DNA of 64,000 nucleotides, taken from contig NC_089316.1 of NCBI RefSeq assembly GCF_036669915.1, positions 21,262,554-21,326,553 on the forward strand, given 5' to 3'. The notes beneath the pieces were generated by a model that saw nothing but the letters and a program-made list of their open reading frames with translations, was not told where the DNA came from and did not search any database. Shown here in pieces: positions 1 to 14,571 of the stretch. The stretch comes from Pocillopora verrucosa. Taxonomy: Eukaryota; Cnidaria; Anthozoa; Scleractinia; Pocilloporidae. The translations under genes were made by a program, and so were the position numbers. The stretch's first letter is position 1, and the number at the start of each line of letters is the position of its first letter.

Positions 1-1240
1 TCAACATTTTATTTGTCGTTGGCACACGTCTTGTGTGATTGTTGCTTAGATACGGCTGTAGGATGTTTTTCGAAAACTAGACCCCATAATACTAGAGAAT
101 GAAATATATTCTGTAGACTTTTCCCTAATAGCTTAAAAAGCTGTAACACAATATTTCAATGTCCTGTTCTGCGTTTTCTTGAATAATATTCCACTAATCA
201 AATATCCATTTTGCCTCTTAAGACTCTTTACTTTCACTTTCCTCGGAAACAATCTGCATGTTGTCACGTTTTCGAAGCGCATTATCTAACACCACTGAAA
301 AATAATGAATTCTCTACACAATTCTGGAGTTATTCTCTTTTCCTGTTTCAAGACTGAAAGGGTTAAGAACCCAAAGTGTCCCATTTCAACCCACCTAGCC
401 AAAATAATAACTCTTGCATGCTGCGCATGCCTATGTTTATCTTTTCGGTGAGCAGAACATCAAATATATTCCACCTCAGTATTGACTATCTTTTAGACAA
501 GAAAATGTATCTACACCCTCTGGTGATGTATGAGAACTGAGGTAATCCTTACTAACCTCGTTATAGAGTAGTGGTTACTAAGTCGATCGAAATGCCCGCC
601 ATATTCGGATTAGATGCACGATGGTCAGTTTATTATGCTCACTGCACATTTCGCATTGCATTAAAATTAGCCCCTACAACTTTACAGTTCAAATGATCAG
701 ACATTGAAATAGAATACAGTAAACTTAAAATTGATTCCCCTATGCGAAGAACAAATAAGTCTGCAAGTCTGTTATATTTGTTTTAGAAAACGATAATTGG
801 CATGGTTCTTAAGTCACAAGCTCTTCACAAAAAGATAACGCTCTTCACATCATCACGTGCTATCATCCAACAAAGCAATTGGACTGATAATTCTTTGCAA
901 TTGGTATTCACCATCAGTTTCGTAACTGTTGTTGTTCGTAAAAGTGATAGTAACAGAACCATCTGCAGCTTTCCCAAGGTTTTTACAAGGTTAAAGTTAG
1001 ACATGTATATCGTGAAAATGTTCATTGGGATTGTTTCAAACATATTTTGATTTACGCAAAGGTAAGTGTAAACTTGATTCTGACTGTCTGAGGGTTTTTA
1101 TAACTTCTCCCGTGAGTACCACAAACGTTAGCAAATAATGTTCTTATTGCCCTTCAGCGCTCCTAGTGCCTTTGAGTTTACTCAAAATAACATTAAAGAA
1201 AAAGAAAAACAACAACAACAACAACAACATATCAACTCAC

Positions 1241-4200
1241 TCTCGGAGATCTCACAAATATAAGCGTGCTGTTTTTTCCCACTTGTACCATTATCACTCC
1301 CAAATACGCCCTGTTCGCCATTACGGAACCTCTTGTACATGAAAGCCGCGTCGTGTTCACCGCCTGGCTCCCCTTGTCTCCATTTGGAAATAGTCAGCGG
1401 TCTTCCACTCACCCAGGTCCAATTCCTGGCCCTTTTTTTTAAACCAATTCTCCATTTATTTTCATAGTTCGTAGTGTTTCGCCTTTGAATTTCGTCATTA
1501 ATCAAATTCCATTCTTCTTGGGTTTCAAAGGAAACTAGGTCCCCGCCTAGACTTGTCTCTGCTCCAGTACCAGGACTCTCCATCCACCGAAATTATGTAC
1601 CAAGAGTTTTTAAAAGTTATATTTGGGCATTCTACATGATGATGAAGATGAAAACAAAAATACCAATTATCCTAATGATGATAAACAAAGTGATAATTAT
1701 AATAGCATTGATAACATGAAAAGATTATAATCACAATCACAACAAAGGAAAAAAAAACCAATGAGAAAGAAAACGTGACTCATTCACTAATGAATTCCTT
1801 ACATCTTATGTATTTGTCTGATCAGTGTCAATAAATACAATACATCTTTCTTCACTACGGCGTCCGCCAAACTTACCTGCTTTTGTGGATTAGTTAACTT
1901 CACATCAGCTAAGATTATTTGTGAATTCATATCATTTTGGTAGTCGAGTTTTTAAATATTAATTAGTTCCTCGTTGAGCTGACACCTCCCCCACTCCGCC
2001 CCCTACTCTTCCTCCTCTATCTAATCAGACTTAAAAAAACGTAAAATTAAATGTGAATGTAGGTTCCCACAAATGTGCAACTGGAGATACGCAGTTAATC
2101 GTATGCAGTTGTTACGGGCAAAGAGCAAAACTTTAAAGTGCACGCAACAATCTCAAAAGATTATCTGGGTAACGATAATCAATAGGGACATAAAAATTAA
2201 AGATAAATTAATTAGGGTTAGCTCATGCAGTTTAGAATTTAAAGAAAGTCTTGCAATTAAAACAGGTTGTTCAAACCCGTGATGCCTCGTCCTTAAAGTG
2301 ACATTTCCTAGGTTTCCCTGAATTCCTGAGGTTAAGTCTAACCGTGACCTAAAAGCTACCAGCAATACTTTTCAGGTTATAGCTTACAATTCCGACAAGA
2401 TTTTTCCGATAACCTTTTTAAAAAGAACTGCATTTATTATTTGTTTTTCTTAGAGGGCACGGTAAAGATTCCTGGAATCTTATTGGTACTTAACGCGGTC
2501 CGGGTTTTCCTATCTCTGCCCACGGGCACGGTATCGCTTGAGCGAGCCGCCGATTACATCTCTAGCTTTGTTGCTATTTTTTTAAAAAATTATTTCGTTT
2601 TGCCGGCTGGACAGTATTTTTAAGCAAATCGTTTTGGAGCAAATCAAGCCGATCGATAACTTATTAATTCTCACTTTCTCTCTCTCAGATAACTTTGTTT
2701 CCCTGCAAAAAAAATTGGTTTTGAGATGAATATTGGTAGCAATTATGTCATAAGATAGGTTAACGCGCTGCCTTAAAGCCGCTTGTAAATAACCTAAACC
2801 TTACAAGAAGTAACTCAGAAAGTTAAAACGTGAGGTATTTCTTCACAGTTGAATTCATTAATGGTAATTTCATTCATTATGTATCTGAATTCTCTCAAAA
2901 AAATTTTTTTTTGGAGAACAGTGAGCTAGGTCTTTTATACTTCAAATACGCTTTCGGTAAGTCTTTGCAGGTCCGTTCAAATTGGACATTGGTACCGTAA
3001 ATTTCGCAACAGTAAACAAAGGAATTCAACGAGAAAAAGCTGCTTTAAAATTCCCCTTTTGATGAAAGACCAGAGTTGCACTCGCGATTGCAGCAAACAA
3101 ACGAGGGAATTCCCACAACTTCAAAACATAGATTTAAATTTACTTGAAATTACTTTGCAGTTCAGTTTATTTGCCAAACCAGCGCCGTTGTCGTTGTTGA
3201 TTTGTTTTAAAGGGTGCGTGCGTTTTTTTGTTACGCGCTCTCTAATTGACAGGTGTCAAATTGTGACAGATACTTGTCAAAAAATGTTTCAAAGTTTGTT
3301 TGGAGGCCTCTTAAATTACCTTTTTCATTACCCAAATATAAATATTTCGGTGAGGCCTCTTTTTTATTTACATTTACTCAATCTGTTTCAACTACCATTT
3401 ACTAGCTCAAAATTTGTTCAGTTCAAGGAAGGTTTTGCCGCTCTTACAACCCTAACAAATTAGGGCTCATATAGAAAACATTTAGTTAATTTCAAGAGGA
3501 AAAAACTGTTATTTATCAGCCAAGGTCGGTCCGTATTGGGAAAAACTGTGCAATTTATCTCCACTACCAGTTCTCAAGACCTTGGGCACAGTATTACTCA
3601 ATACAGATCTTCCAGCCGGCGAATAACATATTTATCACTGACTTGTACGAGAAACTCACACCCAGACACACAAAAATAAAAGTAATTCGATATGTTATGT
3701 TCAAAACAAAAAGCCTACACTCACTTAATTTTTGAAACATGTATTACGGAAAATTTCATGGGCAGTGTGTTCAACTACTTATGCACGCCTAAAGGTTCAT
3801 TCATAGCTCACACGTTCAAGTTAGGTTAGCAGAGTATATTTTTTTTTACTTTTAAGAAGCAAGAGCAATTTTCATGACACAAGTGCAAGACTGCTAATGT
3901 TTCAGCACATTATATACTTTATGGTTGGAATGTGATCTTACCTCCGGGCATCTCGCAAATGTAGGCATCTCCTTTAACATTTTGATGGATACCATTAAAG
4001 AGGCTTCCGTTCATGGATATTTCCGCCCTTTCGTCGTTCCCATTTGGCTCAGAATCTCGCCATTTCGAGATATTCAGTTGTTTTCCACTCTTCCATATCC
4101 AAACCCCGTCTTTCTTCTCCAAACCAATGAGCCACGCATTAGTAGTCGAACTATTACAAGTACCACGCTTTTGAATCTCATGATTGATAAACTGCCATTC

Positions 4201-6058
4201 TTCCTCAGTCTCGATGGAGACTAAATAACCTCCCAAGATTGAGCAGACGTCATTGTTAGGAAACCTGTAAATTTTACTTTTCGAAAATATGTAAGAGGAG
4301 TTTTTGAAACAGGTCGGTTGGCACTCTATAACAAGAAAATAAATAAATAAATAAACGAAAAATGTATACTGAAGATAGCAACACTGACTGAGCGATCGAG
4401 AAAGTATTTTTCATATCATTAATTTTAATAACAGACGATGGGCATCAAAACCCTCTACATCCCTGAAGCAAATATTAGAATCAGGCCAGGTTTTAAAAGT
4501 GGATCTTTGGGAGATCAGGGTAATAGCACCGTTATTCTTTGACTTTTTGTTTTGCTTTCCAACTCAAGTTTTGAGTCGCAATCCAATGTTTAAAATTAAT
4601 ATGATAATTGGTCAGGTATTATCTTTTTTCCCGTCTATTTAAAGGAACTTGAATATTAAATCGGAATGAAGCTGCCTCACCTGTCCCTGGCAATTTCATC
4701 AACAAACGAAGGATGACTGTAGAAGAGAAAATGGACAAATAAATTGATTGTTATCTCAAGAGTAACATTTGAAACAATGAAAAAGTTTATTAGATTTCGA
4801 GTAAGACGAGTACTAATGCATTTTATTTGCTACATGCCCTTTAACATCCATTCATGAATTTTATTACCTTCCTAAGGAGCTGACGGAGGAATTATAAAAA
4901 ATGAAGCATCTCCGCAATTCACCAACCAGCTGAATAAAACTTTTCACATGTGGAAGCATTTTTAAGGATACGATAGACCCTCAGGAATGTCCTTTGGAAA
5001 TTTTTTTTTAATTGGGTTATTCGCGCAACCGAACTATAAACGAATGAAAAGGATGTAAAATGTGCTATCCAGAGAAAAAAATGTTTCAGCGAATGAATCG
5101 GGTATCAAATCTGAGCGCTCAAATAAAACTTGCACAATTTGAATCTTGAGGGGTTGATCTCCAAAATTTTGTGAGGATTTTTCCATGTTCTTGGGAGTTA
5201 CAAAACTATGGATCAGCAGGCCGCGGAACCTGCAGAACCTCCAGAGCCCATAAATTTTTTTTTAAAAGAAGAGCAATGGGTTGAGTATAAAGTTTGCTTT
5301 CGGGCATAAAGAAAAATAATTTAGAAGAGAAATATGTTCTAATTAACTATGACGTCCAACTTGGCGAGCAGTCAGCAGTCATCTACTCTGAGTTTTAATG
5401 ACAAAACAACAATATGAAAGCTCTAAAGGTTTGGGTACCGCGATGTCTGAATAATGCCTCATCCGAACGCTCTATGGAAACCTACTTTGCACTATACGGA
5501 ATCTAAACGGCTTTAGGAATCCAATTTATAAGAGATCCATGTCTGATTAAGAACCAAAAGTTTAATGAGGACATCTTTAAAGTCTGTTTTGTTTTGTTTT
5601 GTCTTAATTAACAGTACCAAATATCCGCCACCTGACATTTTTGCTCTGTTTGGTTTGGCAAAATTTCACAGGACGTTCCAAAATGGATATTAATGTGTCA
5701 AAAGTGGAAAGTCAAGGTATAGTTAAGGTGGTACTAACCTAGCGAAGAACATATACGAATGTGTCATTACGGGTGATTATTATTCAATTATTTTAAATTG
5801 TATGGAAAGAGAAAAATATTGAGAAACTAATGATAACGATAATGGTGATAATTAGCTTTAATAATTAGACAACAACTCGAGAGGACATGTTAGGAGTTTA
5901 GTATGTTTCGTTATTAGAGTTCCGTAAGTTTAAATATCGAAACAAATATTTTACAATAAAAAGTCCATTTCGACGGTTTCATAGCTACCACAGAACAAAC
6001 AGGAATAAGTAGGGTCGTACTCACCCAGCATACAACATATTACCGGGGTTTTGAACAT
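1241..6058 (-). pseudogene. Leader and two CTLD exons of a gene running off the left edge; second CTLD frameshifted
   Basis: Leader exon 6058-6025 (MFKTPVICCML, GTGAGT donor, phase 1) is shorter than its paralogues. CTLD exon 4325-3942 (384 bases, phase 1-1) is fully open: [36 protein letters not shown] and EPNGND, the only copy with an EPN triad. CTLD exon 1631-1241 is 391 bases, eight fewer than its paralogue, because of a net 8-base deletion near 1545-1557 that removes a conserved Cys region and shifts the frame. Skipping this phase 1-1 exon would restore frame, so a shortened product is possible. What it would join lies outside the window. Confidence 0.7.
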
Positions 6059-8452
6059 TTTGCCGGATTCACTTCTATTTGATTCACACCGCTTGAGAGT
6101 TGCGGATTTGCGGCATCCTCATAAAAAGCCTTTCGTACGAGTTAGATTGTAATGCAAATCATGATCTCTGAACACATGTTCATGGCGTTAGTCTCCATTT
6201 TTTTTTCTGTCATAGACGGACCAATGGACAAAAAGCAACTTGCACCTGATGTAGAGCATTGTTTTTCTAATACAATTGAAAAGCTTCACGGCATCAAAAT
6301 ACTTTTTGTAGTTCAAGTGTTGTAGAAGAAGCAGCTAAAAAATATTTGATGGTAAGAACGGTAATTTCTTTATGAACTCTGTTCAAATGAAAGTTGTCTT
6401 AAACAAAATTCTGTTTTATCAACGAGCAGCTTAAGCTAGTATGCCATCTGTTCGCTATGCATAAATGGAAATTATTGTTATTTATTCATCTCGCCTATGA
6501 CATGCTAATTACTTCGTATGCCTTTAAAACAACGGTGGCTAACGGCCAAAGTTTAGTGTTCAGCCTAAAAAACAACTCTCCCCTAGAAAAGCGTCATGCA
6601 GACCATCACTTTTGTGTCCAAATGTTTGAATTCCAACAATTTAGAACGAGCGGCGAGTCAAAAGCTCTTAGTGCGAGACGTTCTTGGGTCATAGTGATGT
6701 GCTCTGTGGGCGAGACATTCTACTCTCCCAGTATCTCTCCATGCTCATGGAATAATTGATTATTTATTCTGGAATATTCGCTCGTCTTAGCTGGGATATA
6801 TTAGGTCAATCGAAGCTTGAAGCGTTTTGACCTATCGCATTTGAGCAGTGTAGAGAGAAAAGTGCTTGTATATTTCAGAATAATTTTTATTTTAACTTCT
6901 TCCGTCTTAATCGCACGCTTCGTCATCCATGTTTATTTATAAATGGGTATGACGTTAACTAGACTATTATAAACTGTTGGGCACATCTACATAACTGACT
7001 CCTTCTCTCGCTTGTTGAAATTCCTCTGCAATGCTAAGTTTCACTGTAGTGATATTTGGAAACCAGGCCCATCGAAATATTCTGCATTTTTATCGCTAAG
7101 CTTTTTCCTTTAAATTGTAAACTCTATGTAAAAGTTCTTTAATCGTTGTTCAATGATGTGTGCCGAATAGTTTATAATCTCTTGGTTTATGCCTTTTCCG
7201 GCTAACATTGCCCCAGTTTAATTCCAAATTAATCGATGTATTTTCGATTTAAAACGATACTCCTAATTTTAGGAATGCGAAAAGAAATTGGTAAAAGTTA
7301 CTGATCCAAAAAAAAGATCCACTCATAAGAGTTTTTTTTCTGTTCTTTCTAAATAAGTTGTTTACTTATTCAAACATTTACGTATTGATATATTTATTCA
7401 TTAAGCAACTACTTTGAATGTCAGCATTAGCAGCTAATGCTATTAGTATTATTTGTTACGGTACAATTTAACAGACAAAAAGAGCATCATTAATCAACAG
7501 AATCATTTAATTTATTAAACAACTTGTAATATTCTTGCCAAGGAGCGACTCTTAAAGAAGTAGAATAATTATCCTTAAAAAAAACTGATTGAAGCCCACC
7601 ACAAACTACTTCTTTGCTCACCACTGACGTGACACAATCTCGAAGTTGTCTCCAAAGTAACTCGAGATTAACAATCTTCCACGGTTGCTCTCTCTCGGTA
7701 TAGCTTTCTGAAAAGTCCGTCCCTCCCTACAACAAGTACTACAGCTGCAGGACTGTGTCCTTATGTTCAAAGTATTCCCGAAAATTCCGGACGCTTACAA
7801 CACAACTATATTGGTAGTGTTACATCCTAACTACGTAACCTAGTAAAATGCTTCAGAAAGTCCCTCGGTATGCACTCCCGCATGACTAGGCATTCTCGAA
7901 ATTTCTAGAAACCTATAGTTTCAGTTATTATCCATGGCTTATTGTTTAAAGTAATGACAGTGTTTGGTGAGAAGTTTGTAAATTCAATAAGTAAAACGTC
8001 GAATATGAAATAATTATGCAGTAAGTGCAGAAAGTTAGCGCGCAAGAATCGAAAGATAAATACATTCAATTAAAGCTGCGTGCTAGAGTGCTTCTTAAAG
8101 ATAGACAGTTCGTAATATGTTGGCTTAAATTCCCGTCTCGTCTGTATTGGACTGTGGTCTTATTCGAAGGAAAGTCGTCAAGATACTGGGCCATTAGAAA
8201 TTTAAATTTATAGATAGGTTTATTTCGATGAATCTTGCCTACAAATTTACGATCGCCCAGAAAATAAACTTGTTATCGTAAAGAAGATAGATTACAATTA
8301 CAGCTAGTTGAGTGCTTAAACAATAATGAAAAGAAATAACTTTTTGTAGCTGCAGATCGCAAATCAGATCGATCGTAACCGACTTATTGCTGTTATCTAA
8401 GTGATTGTACTAAGTAATTGACCGTCATTTCCGGTTGGCTGGATCCAGTTAT
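6059..8452. other. Gene-free stretch, unit A
   Basis: Lies between the leader exon (transcribed leftward) and the end of the 7TM remnant. It is alignable with 36.93-39.40 kb and 53.55-56.1 kb, so it is duplicated intergenic DNA. The block at about 6560-6760 is one of the best-kept parts. No frame is supported. Confidence 0.6.
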
Positions 8453-10637
8453 TTAAGTTAGGTGCGATTTCGATTCAAACTCAGTAAAAGACTTCAATTC
8501 AACTGCGCATACATCCCCAACCTCACTTGGATTGACTTGTGAGCTCTTCCTTGTGGAGTTGTTCTTTATAGAAGATGGAAAAACAATATCTTTCTTTTGA
8601 ATCGCTCTTTGATCTGCAGATAGACGAGCAACACGAAATACGGTTTTAGCTCGAGTACCCAGATATCTATCGAAACACTAAAACTTGATGATATGGAGTT
8701 AATAATCAGTTTGGTTTTTTTTTTCTTACCTGAGTGTTTCGCATACGGTGTAGAGCGAAAATTAGGAAACCCTGCAGCATGAAAATGATTTCAAGATCAT
8801 TAATTTTTGCAAACAAATTAGTCAAATACCTATAAAGATTTCAAGAAGGAAAGAAAATTGCGTATCTTATAATTGAAAAAGAAGTCTTCCTTCTCTTGCA
8901 TAGCTAACTGCATTTTTGTTTTCAAAACTCCAAAAGATTATCATGTAATCATTGTAATGGTGCCTCACTTGGTCAGAAAGTAAAATAATGATAGAGATTG
9001 AATAATTTTAAGAGTTACCAGCGAATACTGACTTGAGCAGAGTTGGGGAGTATGGTGAAGACGTAAACGAGAGCTTTATCTACAGGCGAGAGGAGACCGA
9101 ATGCCACGTGACACCAAGCAGGGGAATCATCACCACGCATGCTTTGATGCCAATTCTAGGAGTTAAGAGAAAACATTCCTTTATTTTCCTTAAACAATGT
9201 GTTTTCATTTTTAGATATCGTAAGGGCCTTAATTATTAAGGAATGAGGAAGGTAGGCGAAAAGAGCCTCACAGGAGAACACGGTAACCTCTTTCACTATT
9301 TTGTTTTCGTTTTGTGTTGTCAATCTTACCGTATTTGCTGAGAATGGTCATCTTCTCCTGTTGGCTGCGACAAATTGGTCATCTCTTATATGACTCGTAC
9401 GAGTATCAAGATGTTGAGCTGAAGAATACAATAAAGGTAAATTGATTATTTAGATATAATTATCAAATAGCCAAAGCAGGAGAGGATCCTTGCCAAAGAT
9501 GTTACTAGTTTGGTAACAAGCGTGGTATGAAGAGTCATTTACAGGGAATAGAACTCCCAAATGGGAGACCTAGATTGTGAGCTTCGATTCTCTGACAGTG
9601 AGTCAAAGAATCGCGAACTTAAGTGTCTAAACTGAGTGAGCTATACATAGTGAATCCTCATGTTAGATTACACAAATTTAGTATCTCCAAATTTTCCTGC
9701 TCCTTTCATCTTGCTCGATGTTTTTTTTTTAGTTATTTTTGCGAGAAAAAAAGTCAATGTGAAACAATGAGAAAACATCAACAAGGAAAGGGGTAGAATT
9801 TTTTTTCATACGAAAAGCATTTTTTTCATTGGAAAAGTTGGAGAATTTATGAAGCTGTCCTATGCCTGTGAAGATATCAATGGGTAAAAATTGACCAGCA
9901 TCCCCGCAAACAGCGGCTACGTCCAAAGTTTGTTGTGAGTAAATGGGAAAAAGAAAAATGGTAAATGTTGTGCGGGGTCATATCATAAATTCTTAATTCG
10001 CTTTTAAAGAGCAGAGAAAAAATATTTGGCAGCAATTAGTATAGGTATACCAATCACAATCACCAACACTAATCATAAACTCACAACTTCAATGAAAGCC
10101 ACAAAGGCAACTAATAGTCGAGGAAAGTAAGCGACTGAACTCGAAGAAGTGAAAGAAAAAAAAGAAACAAATTTTCAGCAAATGAAATGATACCGATTTC
10201 AAAATACGTACAAAAACAAAACAAAGAATTAAATGCAACGAAATAAAAAGAGAAGAGCACAAAGAAGCCGTTGAATTTTTTCTCACTATTTATCACTCGT
10301 ATAGCTTTGTAAACATTTTTTCTTTTTTCCAGTAGCGATGCCAAGTGAAATGGCCACCATGATCACTGGAAGACCTACCGGCATAGAAAGGAAGAAAATC
10401 GAAACAATTCACTACATGACAACACCATTTTTGGCGATCCGTAGGCATGATTACAGTTTCCAGAGCAAATTGTGAAATAATAAACTTACCCCATGAGATG
10501 ACGTGATAAATATACACTTTGGTGTTGATGTTGTAAACTTTCACAACGAAGAAGTAGACAATTCCCTTGATCAGCATCCAACAGAAAGCGGCCATCAAGA
10601 AATACTGCATCAGAGCTGCTATTGTAACACAGGCAGC
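8453..10637 (-). pseudogene. Truncated 7TM remnant of the adhesion GPCR (unit A)
   Basis: Only the exons from TM3 onward remain: TM3/4 at 10637-10490 ([20 protein letters not shown], one codon shorter than in unit B), TM4 at 10374-10288, TM5 near 10.12 kb with a 17-base deletion, loop 3 near 9.33-9.41 kb, TM6 near 9.03-9.15 kb with a one-base deletion inside VTWLFG, TM7 end near 8.75 kb, and tail ending at TAA 8453. No GAIN, GPS, TM1 or TM2 lies upstream; homology stops at about 10.66 kb. The two frameshifts make it non-functional. Confidence 0.85.
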
Positions 10638-13600
10638 CTGTGGAAAGAAAGAGTTTTTGCATAATTCTTCATATGGGTGAGCATGTAAAAGGTATGTAAA
10701 AAATTTCATTCTTTCTAATGATTGTGGTTAAAACTTTTCATCTATTCTTTTAAGCCTACGCGCGAAAAGTTTGGACTCTTGCATGCTCTCTGGAGCTTAG
10801 ACACTGATCCGTTCATGAACGCGAATTTTAACTTCGGCTCCCTTGCAGAGCATTTTTAAAATGTCGTCTCTGTTAGCCTTGCGTCCAGACTTCCAACGGT
10901 GAAGCCGTACGACTACTTCTTCTCAGTGCAAACTGAGACTACTTATCATTTTTCCTTAAATACCAGGCCTGTATACAGTGGCCCATGTATTTCAGGACCA
11001 CGGTCTCCTTGGCTTTTCCAGTTTCGAGCAACAAGTTTTAAGTATTGAAATTTTTGGGTACGATTTTGCCGAGGAAAGAAATTTGTTTAGTTTCTTAGCT
11101 ACTCTCTACAGGTTTATGAAAAGCACCTTCAACATTAATATTGTGATATTAACATATCATTTTAATGTGTAATGATTCTCTACCTAATGCAAGTGCACTC
11201 GCTATTTCTTTGTCTGCATTGATGTCCGCTGGAGACTTCGGAAACTTTCAGATCACACCCTTTTCAGGCTTTACGATGCCAATCAAAGATTGCACAGTCT
11301 CCAGACCATCGTAATTGTACCAGACTCGCCGAGTGGTGTACGAACACGACCGAATACACGGGAAGAAACACTGGTTGTATTGACGAGTGGCGTAACAGCA
11401 ATCAATAGAGTTTCCCATAATGAAGATAATGGACATTTAGAAAATAAAAAAAGTCAAAAAGAGAATAATTATCAACTTTTACGAATCAAAAGAACAATTG
11501 ATAATATCACCTCAACTCCGGGCATAACGAATGTGTACATCGTTGCGTTCCAAATACGAACTTATACCAATTTCTTTCTCGGATTCCGTTCTCACAATAA
11601 GACGAATTTTGATGATCACATATTTTTTATGTATCTTTTTTTACAGAAGATGGCTAAAAAATATACAAAGCTTTAAAACGCATGTGCTGAGCTGCTAGGC
11701 CATTAAATCGTTTGTTTTACCAAGTCGCCGCAACCGTGGATTAGAGACCTTTAACTACGACGACGGCGACAACGGGGACGAAGCAAAACAAAAGATTTAA
11801 TGAGCAGAACAAAAGCAGAACAATAGCAATTGAATGCAGAGTTAGGGAAACCGAAGCCTCTCGAAGAGAGAGAATCATGAACATAGCCGTGAACCACGCA
11901 CTAAGCTCGAATTAAATGTTAGACGAGATGTAGCCTTCAAGCTAGCACTTCCTGTTGCAGTTGTTTTTCGTTCAGTCAGCGGAAAACAAAAGGGCGTCGC
12001 GCGAATAAAGAAATCGCAAGGGTCTGCCTCCTCTTTTCGTGTTAACGGAGGTTTGTTTTTCTTTTGATGGAAAAATAGACCAAATGGTCAGTTACCCTCA
12101 ATCATCGTTTTCGAATAAATCTGCTGCGTATTCATTGCCGCAATTAAAAAAATAATCTCTTGAAAAAGTTCAACTTGAGCTACTAGGCTAGTTTACACTG
12201 CAAGCACATTTTCAACTCGTTTCTTTTTTATAATTTTGCCGTAGTTTATTGTTACAATGGTTTCCCTTGAGCTACACGGCTAGATCACGCTACCATAACA
12301 TTTGGACGTGATGTTGAAAGAAAGGAAAACATCAAGAACCACATCGCTTAAAGATTTCATAATTCTGCGATCGGGAATTTTACGAGTTAATTGTCTTCAT
12401 TCAAAACACTAGAAGCTTCTAGTGATTACTGAATTTTTTAGCAGTCGAAAAACTACGGGAATTAGCCTCATATTGAATAAACAAACTTAGTCACTGTGAT
12501 TGCATAAGTAAAAATACCTGTGTTGTTTAAGAAGTGATCATATCATAAAATCACTTAGGAGAGATTTATTTGGAAAGAAATGTAGCTGTGATTTTGTGAT
12601 TTCCACTTCTGAGAGAAATTGTTAAACTATCCCAGGCATATCAGAAGTTTCTAAAATGTCTAGCAAAATAAACTAGGACGGATAGTTTTGTGTTTGACTT
12701 TCTATAAGTTTAGAGACTGCGTGAGACCTTTGTATGGCAAGGGATTAGATTGTTATAATCTTAACTTACCTCATTCAGCTAATAATGAAAGTATTTTAAC
12801 CGAGAGCATCTTAACAACCGTCAGCCAACTGATCAGGAAAGTTTGCACGTACGCGGGTGCCCTCGATTGTTTTCACTTTGTAAACAGTTTGCAGCTTTTG
12901 AGTGTCAATGTTTTAGCTTCGTATTTACGTAAGTGATTACGTTAACCTCTGGTCGTGTGCGATGACTGCCGAATTGGTTACTCGACAACGTGTCAACAAA
13001 AGACAAAACATCCAGCTTTGAGGAATAAACAAACTGACTCGCGTTCCAGTTTTCAAAAACTGTTTATTTATAATCAACAAGAAGATATTGTAAGTAATAT
13101 TTGCTGAAATTACATCGCGTTTTCTTTGCCAATGGACCAGAACAGATTACACACCTGACACAAAAGAATATATTTGCCAGAGGATTGTATTTTGAATGTA
13201 CAATTAGTCAACACGATGAATTTAGAAGCGTTAACTATCAAATAATATTGAGAAGGTTTAAACATTACTCACAGAGGAATCCATATTTTAAAACCGCCTT
13301 TATAAAGAAAGAATCAAATAATGAATTAGTTGAGAGGTAAAGGTATTAAAGCTAATAGTAAGTATGATTGTCTGGATAAGTGAACTATTTAAGTGATCAC
13401 CAATTTTTCATCTGACTTCCCCTCCGCGAGACATGAAATTAGTGCCAATCACTTTCATGGACATTAGCTCTTTTCAGGACAATACGCGCTTCTTGATCGA
13501 CCGTTCTTTCTAACTTTAAGCAGTTCCTACCGCGAACATTTCTTCTTGTCATGCAGCTGGAAGTTCAAGATCAACGAGTGTTATCGACGACGCTGAACAA

Positions 13601-14571
13601 TATCGAAACCACGGATAAATGGTCTTTGGTATTACTGCTTTTTTTCTCAGAAACTTTACAGATTTCTAGTTTAAGCAATCCTCTTTGAAAGTGATGGTAT
13701 ATTGTAAAGTGCCACCCGAGTTTATAGAGCAGTATCCAAAAATTTCATTTTATTCTCGTATCGTAACCAAGTGTTGATATCTCTGACCATGTTCAATCCA
13801 TTTGCATTAATCTCAGACATACCTCAATCGTCTTTTGACGTCATTTAATGACTGAGTAACATTAGCTGGCTAATTAGTGGTTGACTTAAAAATTAAAACA
13901 AGACATGTCAGAAATATCATATAATCATTACATTATAGTGAGCCTGAGAGAGAAGTCAACTGCCCTTAGCAAAGCAACCCAGATGTGTAACTATAGCGCG
14001 TGAGTGCATCAAAAAATAGGGGGGAGGGGAGGGGCGGGGATGAAGCACTAGAAAGAATATCACCCCTTTCTTTGCCAGAGTGATTAAAGTAACAATTTTT
14101 GAAATGAAAAAAATCTACTCCAGACACTTTGAAGTAGGACCCTCCCCTCTCCTGTTAGGGAATTCTGCTTGCAGTCCTTTGTCGAAACAAAAAGCGAACA
14201 AGTCGTCAACTCTTAATATATTTTGAGCTTTAAGGAAAGGAAATTAGTTGCTTTTCGGACGCCATCAAGAAAATAAAAATATCCTTTTCAATTAGTATTT
14301 AACGCATGAAATGTCACAGACATTTAACGTGAACTATATTGAGTAACATTAAGGATGAAAATGCAATAAAGTGATATTCTCCTAATTATTTTTTTCCGTT
14401 GATTCATGCAGTTCTAACTTTTTTTGTTGATTTGGTGTGTTTTTGATACTTTGAGACAACATTCGATGCTCACCAAAATATTGAAACCCGCACCGTAAAT
14501 CGTTTCTTCCCGTTCCAAAGAGCCAAAAAACATATATGTAAATGAGTTAATTAAAACAAGTCAGGCCAATT

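Larger units (their letters stand above)
1..10660. repeat. Tandem segmental duplication, unit A
   Basis: Similar along most of its length to units B and C, coding and non-coding. Bases 1-220 match 45970-46200, and 360-790 match 48090-48500 and 60610-61010. The lectin exons, leader exon and 7TM exons then follow in the same order. Homology ends just upstream of the TM3 exon at about 10.66 kb. It lacks the SINE found in units B and C. Confidence 0.85.

Noticed and set aside
6457..6759. Plus-strand frame with paralogues near 37.6 and 54.1 kb as a coding gene
   Set aside because: The frames in the three units shift relative to each other and lengths differ. Conservation is better explained by recent duplication or regulatory sequence.
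11248..11676. Frames on both strands at the edge of unit A
   Set aside because: No domain, no good borders, and not homologous to GAIN or TM1/TM2 exons expected there.
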